Positions 31,701-41,196 of a stretch of 64,000 nt of DNA are shown one piece after another (positions within the stretch are counted from its first letter, which is position 1; every line of letters begins with the position of its first letter). Origin of the DNA: Branchiostoma floridae. Its lineage: Eukaryota > Chordata > Leptocardii > Amphioxiformes > Branchiostomatidae. The position numbers and the translations under genes were made by a program. The notes below the pieces were generated by a model, which was not told the DNA's origin, did no database searches, and saw only the letters and a program-made list of their open reading frames with translations. The stretch spans positions 3,360,666 to 3,424,665 of the forward strand of contig NC_049981.1 in the NCBI RefSeq assembly GCF_000003815.2. The letters run 5' to 3'.

Positions 31701-33641
31701 TAATCCGGGACAAAAATTTAGTACATCGAGTCAAGGAGGTTATATCTTGACATAGATCATTTCACGTATATTGTGCGTCGACAGTAGCCAATGAAAGTTA
31801 CAGACGGTAACCAAGAAAATGGACAGTATTTTGTCCCGTGTTCTCTCCATTCTTTTGACAAAAAGCTGCCCATAAATCAGAACGCAGTCCTATGTTTTGC
31901 CTATGCCCAACGTCGTTTCAGTTCAACTTCCTCGCTATGACGCGACAGGCACTCTGTATTTGCAGCTATAAAAACATCGTACATCACTAGTTTACGAATT
32001 TCCAAATTATAACTTCTTTAGTTAGTTTATTTTCCTAGCCCTTCATACAAAGGGGGCTGATCACGTAACTGATTATCGTGATACACGCAGAAGTCTATTA
32101 CAGCGATTCAGATTTATTATGTTGAAACAGAATCTCAGTGTGAGTGCAAAATAATTAAAGAAGAAAATAAGAATTATTCAATGAACGCTGGGCGTTTGTG
32201 GCCTTTGTCTGTGCTAGACAATGCAATACACATCCGGCTAACGAACTGCTGTTTATGTAATGAAAATGACGCGTTTGTTTAAACAAGGAAGTTGAAGCCT
32301 CCTTGGTTTAAGACATACTTTCCTATTTATAAACCAAGATCTATCCCTAGAATATTTTTTCCGACATGTAGAAATGAATATAAATGGCCCGTGTGGGCCC
32401 CCAGAGTAAATACTGCCTTTGGCGTTCAATACTTGCCGACCGTAGGATTTCCAAATAAGTTGGAAATATCGGGCCAAACAAATCACAGCTTCATTAATTA
32501 TGATTGTTCTTTTCTTTTCTTGTATTGTATTCTGTAGACCTTTCTTTCTGACCTTGATGGTATTCCTAAAAATGGCGATGCCGTTTCTTTTTTTAGTTGT
32601 ATTTTGTTCCACTTTGTTCTGTCAGACGATGTCACGGGTAGACATACCAACCATTCAATACCCCCTACACTCCCCCTTATTTTGTGTTTAAAATGTAAAC
32701 CTCATTGCTTATTAATTGTCCAAGCATAGCCTAGGCTGGTAGTAGTTGCCGGTAAACAGTAATAACCCGCGACCCAAGCTTGGCTTTGAGAATAGGCGCC
32801 GCCAAGCCTTTGTCTTCTTTGTTCCGCCTATTTCCCCTACACGTCTGGTGTAAGGGTCCTAGAAATTCCTGTACAAGCGCGTGTCCAGGTATGTAAGAAA
32901 AAACAGGGACATTACACGCCGAACCAGGAAAGCCATGTACACAGCCAGGACACAGAACATTTCACAGGTGTGTAAGTCCCTTGAAACACCTGGAAATTTG
33001 AGTTTTTGTGCAGTGTTAGCCAAAAAAACAAAGTTTTGGTTCATTCTCTAGGCCTGTGCTGACCCCTAATTTGAGGTGGTCAGTCCCTAAATTGAGGTCA
33101 TGTGATGCCAAGATGGCGGCAAAATTGAGGGGTGCGAGAACTTACGCTGGTCGGAATTTTTAAAAATCAGACTTTTGGACACTTGAGATAGCGGGCTGCT
33201 GTGTGGGGTGAGGTCTTTTGACCTGATATGTTCACGGATGAGATTATGACACCCTGAACTTGCCTATTTATACATTATCGCCAATACAGATTTCCATTAG
33301 TGTTCACTGCTCTCTAGAGTACATATCACAGGCAGGGCGACTCGCAAGACGCAATAGCCACAAACTATACTGCCAGAAAGCTAACACCAATCTTAGCTCA
33401 AAAGAAAACGGCACATAGAAATGCAAAATATACTACAAAATGCCCCCCCCCCCCTCAAAAAAAAAAAACAACCGATACACCCGAAGTTAGCCGGAACTTA
33501 CCTTCCCCATCGTCGTCAAGTGAACGCTTGCCATAACGCCTGCGCCTGCGCCTGCGCCTCCAGCCTTCCGAATCGTCGATCAGCATGGCTACCATCAGCA
33601 TGGTCACCAGCAGGACACCAACGAACAGTCTCATGGTGGAG
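28783..33641 (-). CDS. Secreted polyarginine peptide precursor (antimicrobial-peptide-like), 3 coding exons
   Basis: Exons: 33641-33502 (ATG at 33634-33632), 29686-29558, 28796-28783. Both junctions are phase 1 (GAAG|GTAAG to CCAG|GG; GACG|GTAAG to ACAG|AC), giving 276 nt, 91 aa. Layout: residues 1-24 are a signal peptide (MRLFVGVLLVTMLMVAML then IDDSEG); residues 25-37 are W-R8-Y-G-K-R, i.e. a tryptophan, eight arginines, a tyrosine and a Gly-Lys-Arg amidation/dibasic cleavage site; residues 38-91 are an acidic, Glu/Asp/Leu-rich propiece (ETRSLLEELELDDLDEPEE) ending DDDRK. Signal, cationic peptide and charge-neutralising anionic propiece is the classic layout of animal antimicrobial peptide precursors and also of amidated neuropeptide precursors. 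A non-coding first exon and TATA box lie at 34295-34390. I do not recognise a named family; function is inferred. Confidence 0.65.
29006..29474 (-). mobile_element. 5'-truncated CR1-like retroelement in intron 2
   Basis: The frame on 29474-29109 encodes the C-terminal end typical of these elements: RIESGRRNRTPIEQRVCQFC then EDEVHFTVDCDMYDNGR, a C-x2-C...H-x4-C knuckle. The 3' UTR ends in a GGGCAAAACTGTACAATAAAGG-type signal and an ATTCATT tail at 29006-29015. It sits between coding exons 2 and 3 of the peptide gene. Confidence 0.75.
29558..29686 (-). CDS. Acidic propiece exon of the polyarginine precursor
   Basis: 129-nt phase 1-1 exon with acceptor TTACTATTATCCAG and donor GACG|GTAAGAAA. 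It encodes 42 residues with about 20 Glu/Asp and a leucine-spaced amphipathic helix (MEVVQETRSLLEELELDDL), and no cysteine. Confidence 0.65.
29868..30015. repeat. Left part of a repeat split by the CACTG element
   Basis: Inverted match to 24540-24672 up to GTTCAGATTA, where the 3-kb insertion begins. Confidence 0.8.
30643..30988. mobile_element. Foldback MITE nested in the CACTG element
   Basis: Terminal inverted repeats GACTCCCTTGCAGTTTTTGG / CCGAAGACTGCAAGGGAGTC, then CGGGGCTG/CAGCCCCG, and inner inverted GGAAAGGGAGTTTGCCG units; includes a G12 run at 30688-30699. Confidence 0.75.
30987..31246 (-). CDS. Unidentified frame inside the CACTG element
   Basis: Open minus frame, with the open region beginning near 31246, reading SKEFLLKIVDRTSAATNNN, later ASWIKELPYATVAMILQSAS and GNNVEEYRNGSHVWVVKQP, with a stop at 30987. 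The composition is protein-like and the frame extends upstream of the first ATG, so it may be an exon. I recognise no domain. It could be a captured gene fragment, a transposon-encoded accessory exon or chance. Confidence 0.3.
33019..33316. repeat. Right part of the repeat split by the CACTG element
   Basis: Inverted match to 24232-24535; the two halves reconstruct the uninterrupted copy at 24.2-24.7 kb. Confidence 0.8.
33502..33641 (-). CDS. Signal peptide and polyarginine exon
   Basis: The acceptor ACGTTTTTCGGCAG precedes CTCCACCATG, a favourable start context; the donor is GAAG|GTAAGTTCC. The arginines are encoded by alternating AGG CGC codons (a GGCGCA hexamer repeat on the minus strand), so the tract can expand or contract in 6-bp, two-arginine steps. 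Confidence 0.7.
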
Positions 33642-34119
33642 CTGCCGAAAAACGTTCAGGAGAGGATTCGGTTAGGAATATACCGGTCTTTCTTCTGACA
33701 TCTTTGTTTAGCACAAAATCTTCTTCTTTTTTAAGAAAGAACTTTAATAAGAAGGAATATATTGTGTGGTTTTGCTCAGAACGACGATTGTTATGATAAA
33801 CGAATCACCAGCTAATGATTTACCTCTTGGTTGATAAACTGAGAAGGACATGGATATTACGGTCTCATTGATGAGTTTGTTCTTCCCATAGACTTCTATG
33901 TTATAATATGTGTTTTACATGGACGCGTTCATTATGAACCTACTTGAAATATATTAATATTATTCATTCTTTGTTGATCACATTTAGCCTTCATCATGTC
34001 AAAAAATTCCCAACAACCTCTTGACATACAATCTATTTTTATGACAATTACAAAATGCAGTTAGCCAAGCACCGCAACAGGCACTTTTTAGCTGCCACCG
34101 GTCAACCGCACAACTTTAC

Positions 34120-34300
34120 CTCCTAATTTCTTCAGTTACAAACAAACTTTCACCAATCTAACTTTTGAGATCAGTTCGGCTGGCTAAAATGGAATTTCTC
34201 ACCGCCAAAAACACACGTCCATGCAGCCGTTTATTTTTTTGGCTTGGATTTCTTTTAGCTGCCCACTCGGAGTAATACATCGATGAGACCTTACCTTTTG
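34120..34300 (-). repeat. Intron segment with an inverted paralogous copy at 36767-36960
   Basis: The region after the first-exon donor (CTCATCGATGTATTACTCCGA..., AACTGATCTCAAAAGTTAGA) is repeated on the opposite strand at 36767-36960, and 33850-33950 is repeated at 37165-37240. See the separate entry there. Confidence 0.75.
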
Positions 34301-34355
34301 AATCCTCGGTCTGGCAGATCACGGTGGGACTTGCGTCTTTAGAGGACGAAGTAGG
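34295..34355 (-). other. Putative non-coding first exon of the polyarginine precursor
   Basis: The sequence ends at a strong donor, TCAAAAG|GTAAGGTC, and starts about 30 nt after a TATATAAA box. It would splice to the acceptor at 33641. Confidence 0.45.
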
Positions 34356-34382
34356 GTTATGAAGAGCACGGTTAGGAACGGG

Positions 34383-34390
34383 TTTATATA
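34383..34390 (-). promoter_or_regulatory. TATA box
   Basis: Minus-strand TATATAAA in the context AGAGTATATAAACCCG, placed correctly for a start site near 34355. Confidence 0.5.
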
Positions 34391-34619
34391 CTCTGTGTAC
34401 CGTAATTAGATGCACTTAAAGTAGTTGGTCATCATTTTCTAATTATCTTCCTGACAAAAGGGACCAATAGACCACGATTATAAGTTTTGCAGGTGCAGCA
34501 GGTGCGCAAGAACTGACAAGATGATTGGAAGTATATCTTCACCGAACTTGACTTGGATCTTCACCGACTTGGATGCGACCGGACGGTCGGTATATTTGAA
34601 GGAAAAGATGTAGACCAAA

Positions 34620-35065
34620 GAATATCTGGCATAAGTTTGAAAAGAGTCGTTGGCCGACAGTCTTAAACTAGTCTATGATGGAAAATTGCTGCCCAATCTG
34701 GCTGTAAGGTAAGGTCTGTACGGTGTCAGTTTTTGTTTTAGTGAGCTAATGACCTAATGACTCCAACGGTCATTAGGTCAGAAGTGATAACAGTTATTGA
34801 CTGTTCTGTGACTAAGCGTTCTTCCTTTGTGGAAAGATGCCGACGAAGCTAATGCCAAAACAATCTTTCACAACAGTATCTTGCCCGCAAGTGTTTTTTT
34901 TTTCTTCTTCTTCAATAATCATACCGACGCACAGGTGGCTAAAATTGCGGTACATGTAATTGCCTGTTCTGGCCAGTGTCCACGTCGTTTTTTCTCAAAA
35001 GTCGGACCAAAAAAGAGAAAATTACTCCACCGAGACATTGTCGGACCAAATGGATCAATAGATCA
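34620..35065. repeat. Segmental duplication, copy 1
   Basis: Matches 38470-38910 in the same orientation (GTGATAACAGTTATTGACTG, AAGCGTTCTTCCTTTGTGG, GACGCACAGGTGGCTAAAAT). No coding frame is conserved between the copies. Confidence 0.85.
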
Positions 35066-35436
35066 CGATTATGAGCTTTTGCGGGTGCAGCAGGTCCGTA
35101 AGAACTGACAAGATGATAAATACAAGTATATCTTCACCGAACGCTTATCATCAGTCATATTATCGTGCGGTATTTGTGTTGTTTTGTAGACAAGATGTCA
35201 ACAACAAGGTAGTGTGGTGATCTTGTGAATAGGGTCGTTCACTTACGTATACATTTGAAGAATCTAAAGGTTCTAATATCGAATCACTAGCAGAATGCAA
35301 TTTCCAATTGTTTCGCCACTCGACTCAGGTGAAAATAAGCATCTATCTTTGATTAGGACATTCCTCTCGGATAGGGCATAAAGGCAGAGGTCTCGTGTTT
35401 GAGAAGAGCCACACTCAAAGATTCCTATACTTGTCG

Positions 35437-35897
35437 AAAGGCCCCTTCACACGAGAGCAAGAATAAACCGGAATGCCGTCAGAATGAAAATTATATTTTC
35501 TATTCCTAGGAATTCGTAATGTATTCTAGAAATTCTCACTGCACTCCAGATATTTGTGCCCGTTCTTTTGGCTGGCCCGAAGGTTTTTGACTTGCTCAAA
35601 ACTTTCGAGGTGCATTTGCAGTGGAGAAATATCGAACGGCATTCAAAGTGTATTCTGTGTGTATTCTAACTGCAGTATGACCGCATTCTACGGCAATCCA
35701 ACATTATTCGAAACATTCTTATCTCATTCGATGGAGAACCGAAACGGCAAGCCACTTCGAATCCTGCCAGAATGTGGCCAAAAGAATATCTGGAATGCAG
35801 TGAGAATGTCTAGAATGCACTACAAATACCCAGGAATAGACAAAGAATAGTTACTCTCATGGCAATTTGGCTCATTCCTTCTCGTGTGAAGGGGACA
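35437..35897. mobile_element. MITE with CCCCTTCACACGAGA ends
   Basis: GGCCCCTTCACACGAGAGCAA at the left is matched inverted by TTCTCGTGTGAAGGGGAC at the right. The interior has repeated ATTCTAGAATGC-type words. Confidence 0.7.
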
Positions 35898-35950
35898 TAA
35901 GGTCCTGAATAAAGAGACTCTTTTTACACAACTATTTCTTTATTCTCACC

Positions 35951-35983
35951 GACGTTTCGGTGACCGCCTGTCACCTTCTTCAG
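35951..35983 (-). ncRNA. Hammerhead-ribozyme-like motif 1
   Basis: Minus strand: CTGAAGA, an extra A, a 6-bp stem (GGTGAC/GTCACC) with loop AGGCG, then GAAA and CGTC. CUGANGA plus stem II plus GAAA is the conserved core of hammerhead ribozymes, and minimal versions of this form are known in Penelope-like retroelements. The extra A after the core and the very short stem III are non-canonical. Activity is unproven. Confidence 0.5.
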
Positions 35984-36483
35984 GGCAATTGTGACTGGTT
36001 CAGTGACGTACCAACCGGATGAAACTGGGATATAAGGTCCATTTGGAATTCCCACCCGAATGTGGCACGAATTTTGCAAATACTTCATTCCGGCAGGTTC
36101 TGCTTGATTCCTGCTAATTCGGTTTCAGTGTGAAGGCCCTAGCAAAGAATACGTATGGGTCTTTCCTATGTGTATGTATCTATCCATACTGCCCTGTCCT
36201 ATGCACACAGAACAAAACTGGTGTGTTGCGTCTGAAGGCGGTTTATTCCGGTTATGCAAAACAATCTTGCAGGGCATGCTGTTAGCGCAACAAAATCTTT
36301 GTAAACAAAATGTTTATAGAAAAATACTCCCTAACTTTCGAAAATAAGGTATTTGGATGCCATGTGGTATCAAGGAATTGAAAGGTACAAAAGAACAAGA
36401 TATTAAAGTAGACGTTGAATATATATAAAAGTCTGTGAATTTGTTGGATATAGGAGAATTCTTTTTAACTGTACTTACATTGC

Positions 36484-36517
36484 TTACGTTTCGATGTCTC
36501 TCAGACATCTTCGTCAG
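36484..36517 (-). ncRNA. Hammerhead-ribozyme-like motif 2
   Basis: Minus strand: CTGACGA, an extra A, stem GATGTC/GACATC, then GAAA and CGTA. Same layout as motif 1. Confidence 0.45.
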
Positions 36518-36639
36518 AGCATCTAACTGCAGTTCTGCTTCTAACCGGGTACCGCTATATGTAGCCGATGTAGGTGGCGCTTTTGCGGCGAGAAAACAAT
36601 CCCAAACATGGCTAAGCTTGTATCCCCCCGCTATATATG

Positions 36640-36675
36640 TAGACGAAGGTGTCTGAGAGACATCGAAACGTAAGT
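36640..36675 (+). ncRNA. Hammerhead-ribozyme-like motif 3 (degenerate)
   Basis: Plus strand: the core is AGACGA (the leading CTG has become TAG-like), then stem GGTGTC/GACATC and GAAACGTA. It mirrors motif 2 within the inverted-repeat element and is probably inactive. Confidence 0.3.
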
Positions 36676-36766
36676 AATGTAAGTACAGTTTGGTTGTGAA
36701 AAAGAATTCTCCTATATCCTATATTCTACCAACCTGATGAAACTATTTTCAGACGTGAATTTGTTG

Positions 36767-37240
36767 TTGAGGTCTCATTGATGTATTATTCTGAGTGGGT
36801 ACCCTAAAAGAATCCGAGCCAAAAAATAAACGGCTGGAAGGACGCGTGTTTTTAGCGGTGAGAAATTCCCTTTTAGCCAGCGGAACTGATCTCAAAAGTT
36901 AGATTGGTGAAAGCTTGTTTGTAACTGAAGATATTGGCAGGTAAAGTTTCGCAGCCGCGCGCTAGGTCGGAGGTACACAGTCCTGGATTCTGAGTGGTGC
37001 GGTTGTACACTAGTAGCGAAAAAGTGCCCTTTGTGGGGATTGACTAATCGTAGTTTGTAATTGCTATAAAAAAAGAGCCTATAGTTGACGTTGGCAATTT
37101 TCCCCCACGATATAGGGTAAATGTGCTCAACATAGAATGAAAAATCTGCTAAAATTTCACGTAGCTTCATTATGAACTCGCCCATGTAAACCACGAATTA
37201 TAACATAGAAATCTATGTGAAGGAGAAACTCATCAATGAG
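36767..37240 (+). pseudogene. Inverted paralogous remnant of the polyarginine-precursor 5' region
   Basis: Blocks match the first-intron region of the peptide gene in the correct order (34300 to 34120, then 33950 to 33850), but on the plus strand. No copy of the signal-peptide exon is found after it, so a duplicated gene has lost its coding exons or they have diverged beyond recognition. Confidence 0.55.
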
Positions 37241-38460
37241 ACCTTCAAGGCCACTAGGCCACATCCGATCACAGAAAGTAAATTTTGTGGATGGCATCCC
37301 CTGCAGGCTCATAATCGCAAGAGCGCGAAAAAAATGATCAAGACGACTCCGGTGAAAAAATAATTGCCTGAATTTAAAAAAAAGAGGCAATGAACACTGT
37401 AACATTAGCAAGAATTCAAGAAACAAAACACGTTATCACTTATTTTGATTCCTGTATTCAAGGCGTGAACAAAGAGACAACTTGTGTGGTAGCCTATCTA
37501 TAATAGCTTGCCAAGTTAGCAACTACACTAAAGGCTACCTAACTCGTATCGCTTCTACAACTACCAAGCTAGTTTCACTTCTACAATTACATTCCTGGCT
37601 ATCTTACTAATTTCACTTCTACATGTACAGTCAATGACACCAAACAGTACATTTTTTTTCTTCATTTTCAGTATTTTCTTGTTTCAATATATTGACCATC
37701 TCCGTAGGGGAACCTGCAGTGGCCCTATGGAGCTGCAAATTTCACGCTACGTGATATAGTCCATGTGTCCCGGCGGTGCCCCGTTTTGCTTACCCAACCC
37801 TTTCATGGTCAAACAAATGCAACTTCTCCCAGTGGACATCCAAAGCAGACCTATGACTTAAATATCCGAGTAATTGCATGTTCCTGCACCCCCCCCCCAA
37901 CGGAATAATTGCTCGCATTAATTACTGCCTCTGTCCAGTGTATGTTTTTATATCATACTGATGAACTCACAATTGATTCCATGCTCTTTCCAGTGTCTTT
38001 AAGACGCCAATTCAAGCCAAATTTGTAGATCAGCTGGATCTTCCCGAATTTCAAAATCGCACGAAAGTAGGCGGTTTTTTTCGCTAAAAATCCACCCCGT
38101 CACAAATTGAATGGGGCCTTTTTTTTTAAAGCTCTGTTAAGTTTTAGTAATTTTAATTACTAAAATTGTCTTTACTCTCTTTTTTGTGCGCAGCTGACAT
38201 CACACGGTTTGAATCCCAACTGCCAGTCTGCTTAACGAGTCGCCAAAAGCCCTTGCAATCGTCAGGACGTCGGCCGAGAATGCCCATTTCGAGCTCGCCA
38301 ACACTTCGGCCGAGCTCAATTCTTGATTTGTGACAGGGGCTTTATCATTTTGTTTTAACATGGTTGAGGTGACCACATTTTATGTCAAGAGAGAAAAAGA
38401 TATCAACGCACATCACATGCCTAGCCTACGCCTAACCATCGGCGCTTAAAAACTGCAATA
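37240..38460. other. No gene recognised
   Basis: Intergenic. It contains repeated CTACAACTACCAAGCTAGTTTCACTTC words (37550-37630) with inverted relatives near 41900, and a near-perfect palindrome TTTTAGTAATTTTAATTACTAAAA-like at 38133-38156. Confidence 0.5.
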
Positions 38461-38469
38461 TGACTTGGA

Positions 38470-38910
38470 TGCGACCGGACGGCAGAAGGAAGAGACGTAG
38501 ACCAAAGAATACCTGGCAAAAGAGTTTAAAAAGAGTCGTTGGCCGACTATTAGTCTATGATGGAAAATTGCTGCCCAATCTGGCTGTAAGGTAAGGTCTG
38601 TACTGTGTCGGTTTTTGTTTTAAATCACACCAACGGTCATTAGGTCAGAAGTGATAACAGTTATTGACTGTTCTGTGACTAAGCGTTCTTCCTTTGTGGA
38701 AAGATGCCGTCGAAGTTAATGCCAAAACAATCTTTCACAACGGTATCCGGCCCGCAAGTGTTTTTTTTTTTCTTCTTCTTCAATCATACCGACGCACAGG
38801 TGGCTAAAATTGCGGTACATGTAATTGCCTGTTCTGGCCAGTGTCCCCGTCTCTTTTTCTCAAATGTCGGACCAAAAAAAGAGGAAATTACTCCACCGGA
38901 ACATCACCGG
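38470..38910. repeat. Segmental duplication, copy 2
   Basis: Counterpart of 34620-35065. Confidence 0.85.
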
Positions 38911-39129
38911 TAGTCGGTATTAGGCCATGATATTTGATTATATAGATTACATCCGCGCGCGCATCAATTTTAGGTCGTTCCAAAAATAAATAAAAAGTTT
39001 TCAACCGTACTGTAAACCGTACAAAGCAAATATATTCCGTGGATTGCAAAAAAAACAAATATCGGAAAAGGTATAATAATGTCATAGAATATTCAAAAGT
39101 CACAGAAGATGTGAAAGAACAAAATTGAA

Positions 39130-39215
39130 GAATCTATTGTTCGGTACCGGTCTGCTATATTCTGTGTGTTCAGTCATTTGTTCATCCTTCCTGACCACTT
39201 AGATTTCATGAGGAA
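39130..39215 (+). pseudogene. Decayed copy of the orphan signal-anchor exon
   Basis: GAAGAATCTATTGTTCGGTA... aligns with 20237-20320. The ATG is replaced by TTG and a stop arises after about 24 codons. Confidence 0.45.
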
Positions 39216-39544
39216 GGCAACTTTTTTTGTCAAACTTTTATTTTATTCCCACGCTCGCATCAGTTTTTGGTCCCAGAGGATGTCGTCCATATAATCAAAC
39301 CAACGTGGTCTTATCAATACTGAGGTCGCTTGTTTTACTCTATATGTTCGGTTTACCTTGGCATTCATTCAGCGAATAATAATGTGTGGAAGGATTGACA
39401 TAACAGGTGACTGTTGCAGATCTAGCAGAACGTTAACGTTAGAATTCAGCCACGCAATCTAAGTTTCGATAAGTGTTGTGGGTTCTTTAAAAAATTGCTC
39501 CAGGCATGGCTCTACTCAAGCCGGACGTACCTACAACTTTACGT

Positions 39545-39805
39545 TCGGCGTCGTGTATGGCGTAACTCGTAGAGCATTCGGCTCAGAATCTAGTGGTCCC
39601 GAGTCCGATAGTCGCCGTGCCCCCGACGTTGTGCCCTTGGGAAAACTTTCCTCACTTCACCCTGGTGTAAAAATGGGTACCTGACTTCGGTGGGGGAGGT
39701 GAAAGAAAAGTCTACCTTTACCTTCTGTCAGTACTGTGTATGTGGCACTGGTGATATAAGTTGAGTGCAGTGCCACATCTGTCCAAAAGCAAAATAGATA
39801 AAAAA
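39545..39805 (+). mobile_element. tRNA-derived SINE, copy A
   Basis: A box-like TGGCGTAACTCGTAGAGC and B box-like GAGTCCGATAG, followed by CCCCCGACGTTGTGCCCTTGGG. The same body is found at 43145-43375 on the minus strand. Confidence 0.65.
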
Positions 39806-39906
39806 ACACATTTACGTTCCATTCCCTATGGACGTCCGTATCGAAAGATAGACACTCATGTTCACCTGAGATATGGGACAAAATTGATATAAACGTAGTC
39901 AAGGTA

Positions 39907-40012
39907 TGGCAGCTCAAGGTGTGGCAGCTCAAGGTGTGGCAGCTCAAGGTGTGGCACTCAAGGTGTGGCAGCTCAAGGTGTGGCAGCTCAAGGTGTGGCA
40001 GCTCAAGTTATT
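39907..40012. repeat. 15-bp minisatellite
   Basis: Seven copies of CAGCTCAAGGTGTGG with one shortened unit. Confidence 0.95.
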
Positions 40013-40050
40013 ACCAGCTGTATGTCCCTAGTGTGGGGCCTACTGATACT

Positions 40051-40182
40051 CTTCAAGCAGAGGATGATGGGAAAAATTGTGACCTTTTTCTTATACGCCT
40101 TCTTTTCTGGCGGGGTTAGCTGACAGAAAAAGATGGCATATAAGAAAAAGGTCTCAATTTCCCCACCATCCTCTGCTTGGAG
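40051..40182. repeat. Hairpin-forming inverted repeat
   Basis: CAAGCAGAGGATGATGGGAAAA...TTTTTCTTATA is inverted as TATAAGAAAAAGG...CCACCATCCTCTGCTTGG with a loop of about 40 nt. Confidence 0.8.
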
Positions 40183-40825
40183 AGTAGCTTACTGACACTT
40201 CCGTCGCCAGTGAGGCTCAAGTCGCTGCGACACCTAGCGGCTTCCCTTCAAGTTCCCACGCAAAGACTCCGGTTGTGCTAGCGTCACGTACGATCATGAG
40301 AGATAGTACCTCACATAGGTGAAACGAGTTATTCTTATATTAAGACATCAGGTCTTCCCGTTCCTAGCCTGGGTACCATCCGATTACTACAGGGCCCATC
40401 CGGAAGTATAAATCGGAGGGCACCCAGGCTACCAGGTCCCTCCATCTGCTCCGAGAATATGCACTGGTGATATTGGTTGTACATCAGCCATCTCATTCGA
40501 ATCAATAGTGCCAGGTAAATCATAAGCTGTGTAAATTTTCTCCGATTTTCGCTATGAAAAGGTTTGTGTACGAAGACACTGTCATTAATACTAAGGAGTT
40601 CTTTGTGCAGGTTTGCATCTTTTCCAACTCACTGGTCACCACTTCACAAAGCCCAGATGACCCTTTAACATGTGGCACGGAAACCACCCAAAGGATACTG
40701 GTCATTCTTACGTCACATTTCCAAATCGGGGCACGGCCAGGATGTTTTAAGAAACGAAAAATTAAAATGTATACCTAGAAATATATACAAATCATGCCCA
40801 TGAATCTTATTCTATGTCTTTGATA

Positions 40826-40965
40826 TCATTATTTTCGCTACCGAAAGCTGTCCGGCCGGGCCCCGGTTTGCAAATGGGACCTAAGCCTAACGCTTAAACG
40901 TCACATTTCCAAACCGGGGCCCGGCCGGGCAGCTTTCGGGAGCGAAAAGTATGATATAGAAGACC
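40826..40965. mobile_element. GC-rich foldback MITE
   Basis: CGCTACCGAAAGCTGTCCGG...GGGCCCCGGTTTG is inverted at the other side as CAAACCGGGGCCCGGCCGGG...CTTTCGGGAGCG. Related partial arms occur at 40705-40745 and 41055-41098. Confidence 0.75.
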
Positions 40966-41196
40966 CCAAACTACACAAGACGTAAAGAGAATAGTCGTGG
41001 GCATTATTTGTGTATAGTTTTATACGTGTACATTTCTATTTTACGTTTCCACAGACAGCCCGGACGGGCCCCGGTTTGGAAATGTGACGTTAGCCTAAAT
41101 TAGATATTAGTTTCTTCAAGCATCGTGCTCCACCCAGGTGTGGCTTTCCTCAAACACCGGACCCCTATTTGATGTCCTACCGAAGAACGTCCCTAA

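Larger units (their letters stand above)
30016..33015. mobile_element. 3000-bp CACTG-ended DNA transposon (EnSpm/CACTA-like)
   Basis: The left end CACTGCACCAAAAGCCTCAT...TTTCCAGG and the inverted right end (CACTGCACAAAAACTCAAA-TTTCCAGG) form imperfect terminal inverted repeats of about 28 bp. TTA is duplicated on both sides (30013-30015, 33016-33018). CACTR termini with a 3-bp target duplication are the hallmark of the EnSpm/CACTA group. Short CCTTACAC/GTGTAAGG motifs recur in both subterminal 250-bp regions, also typical. I find no full transposase frame, so it is probably non-autonomous. It lies in intron 1 of the polyarginine precursor gene and contains a nested foldback element and one unexplained frame. 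Confidence 0.75.
36443..36725. mobile_element. Inverted-repeat element carrying hammerhead-like motifs
   Basis: The left arm GATATAGGAGAATTCTTTTT...GTACTTACATTGCTTACG and the right arm inverted form a hairpin-capable pair separated by about 120 bp. Confidence 0.7.

Noticed and set aside
39919-40119. Frame with repeated WQLKV
   Set aside because: It is the translation of the 15-bp minisatellite.
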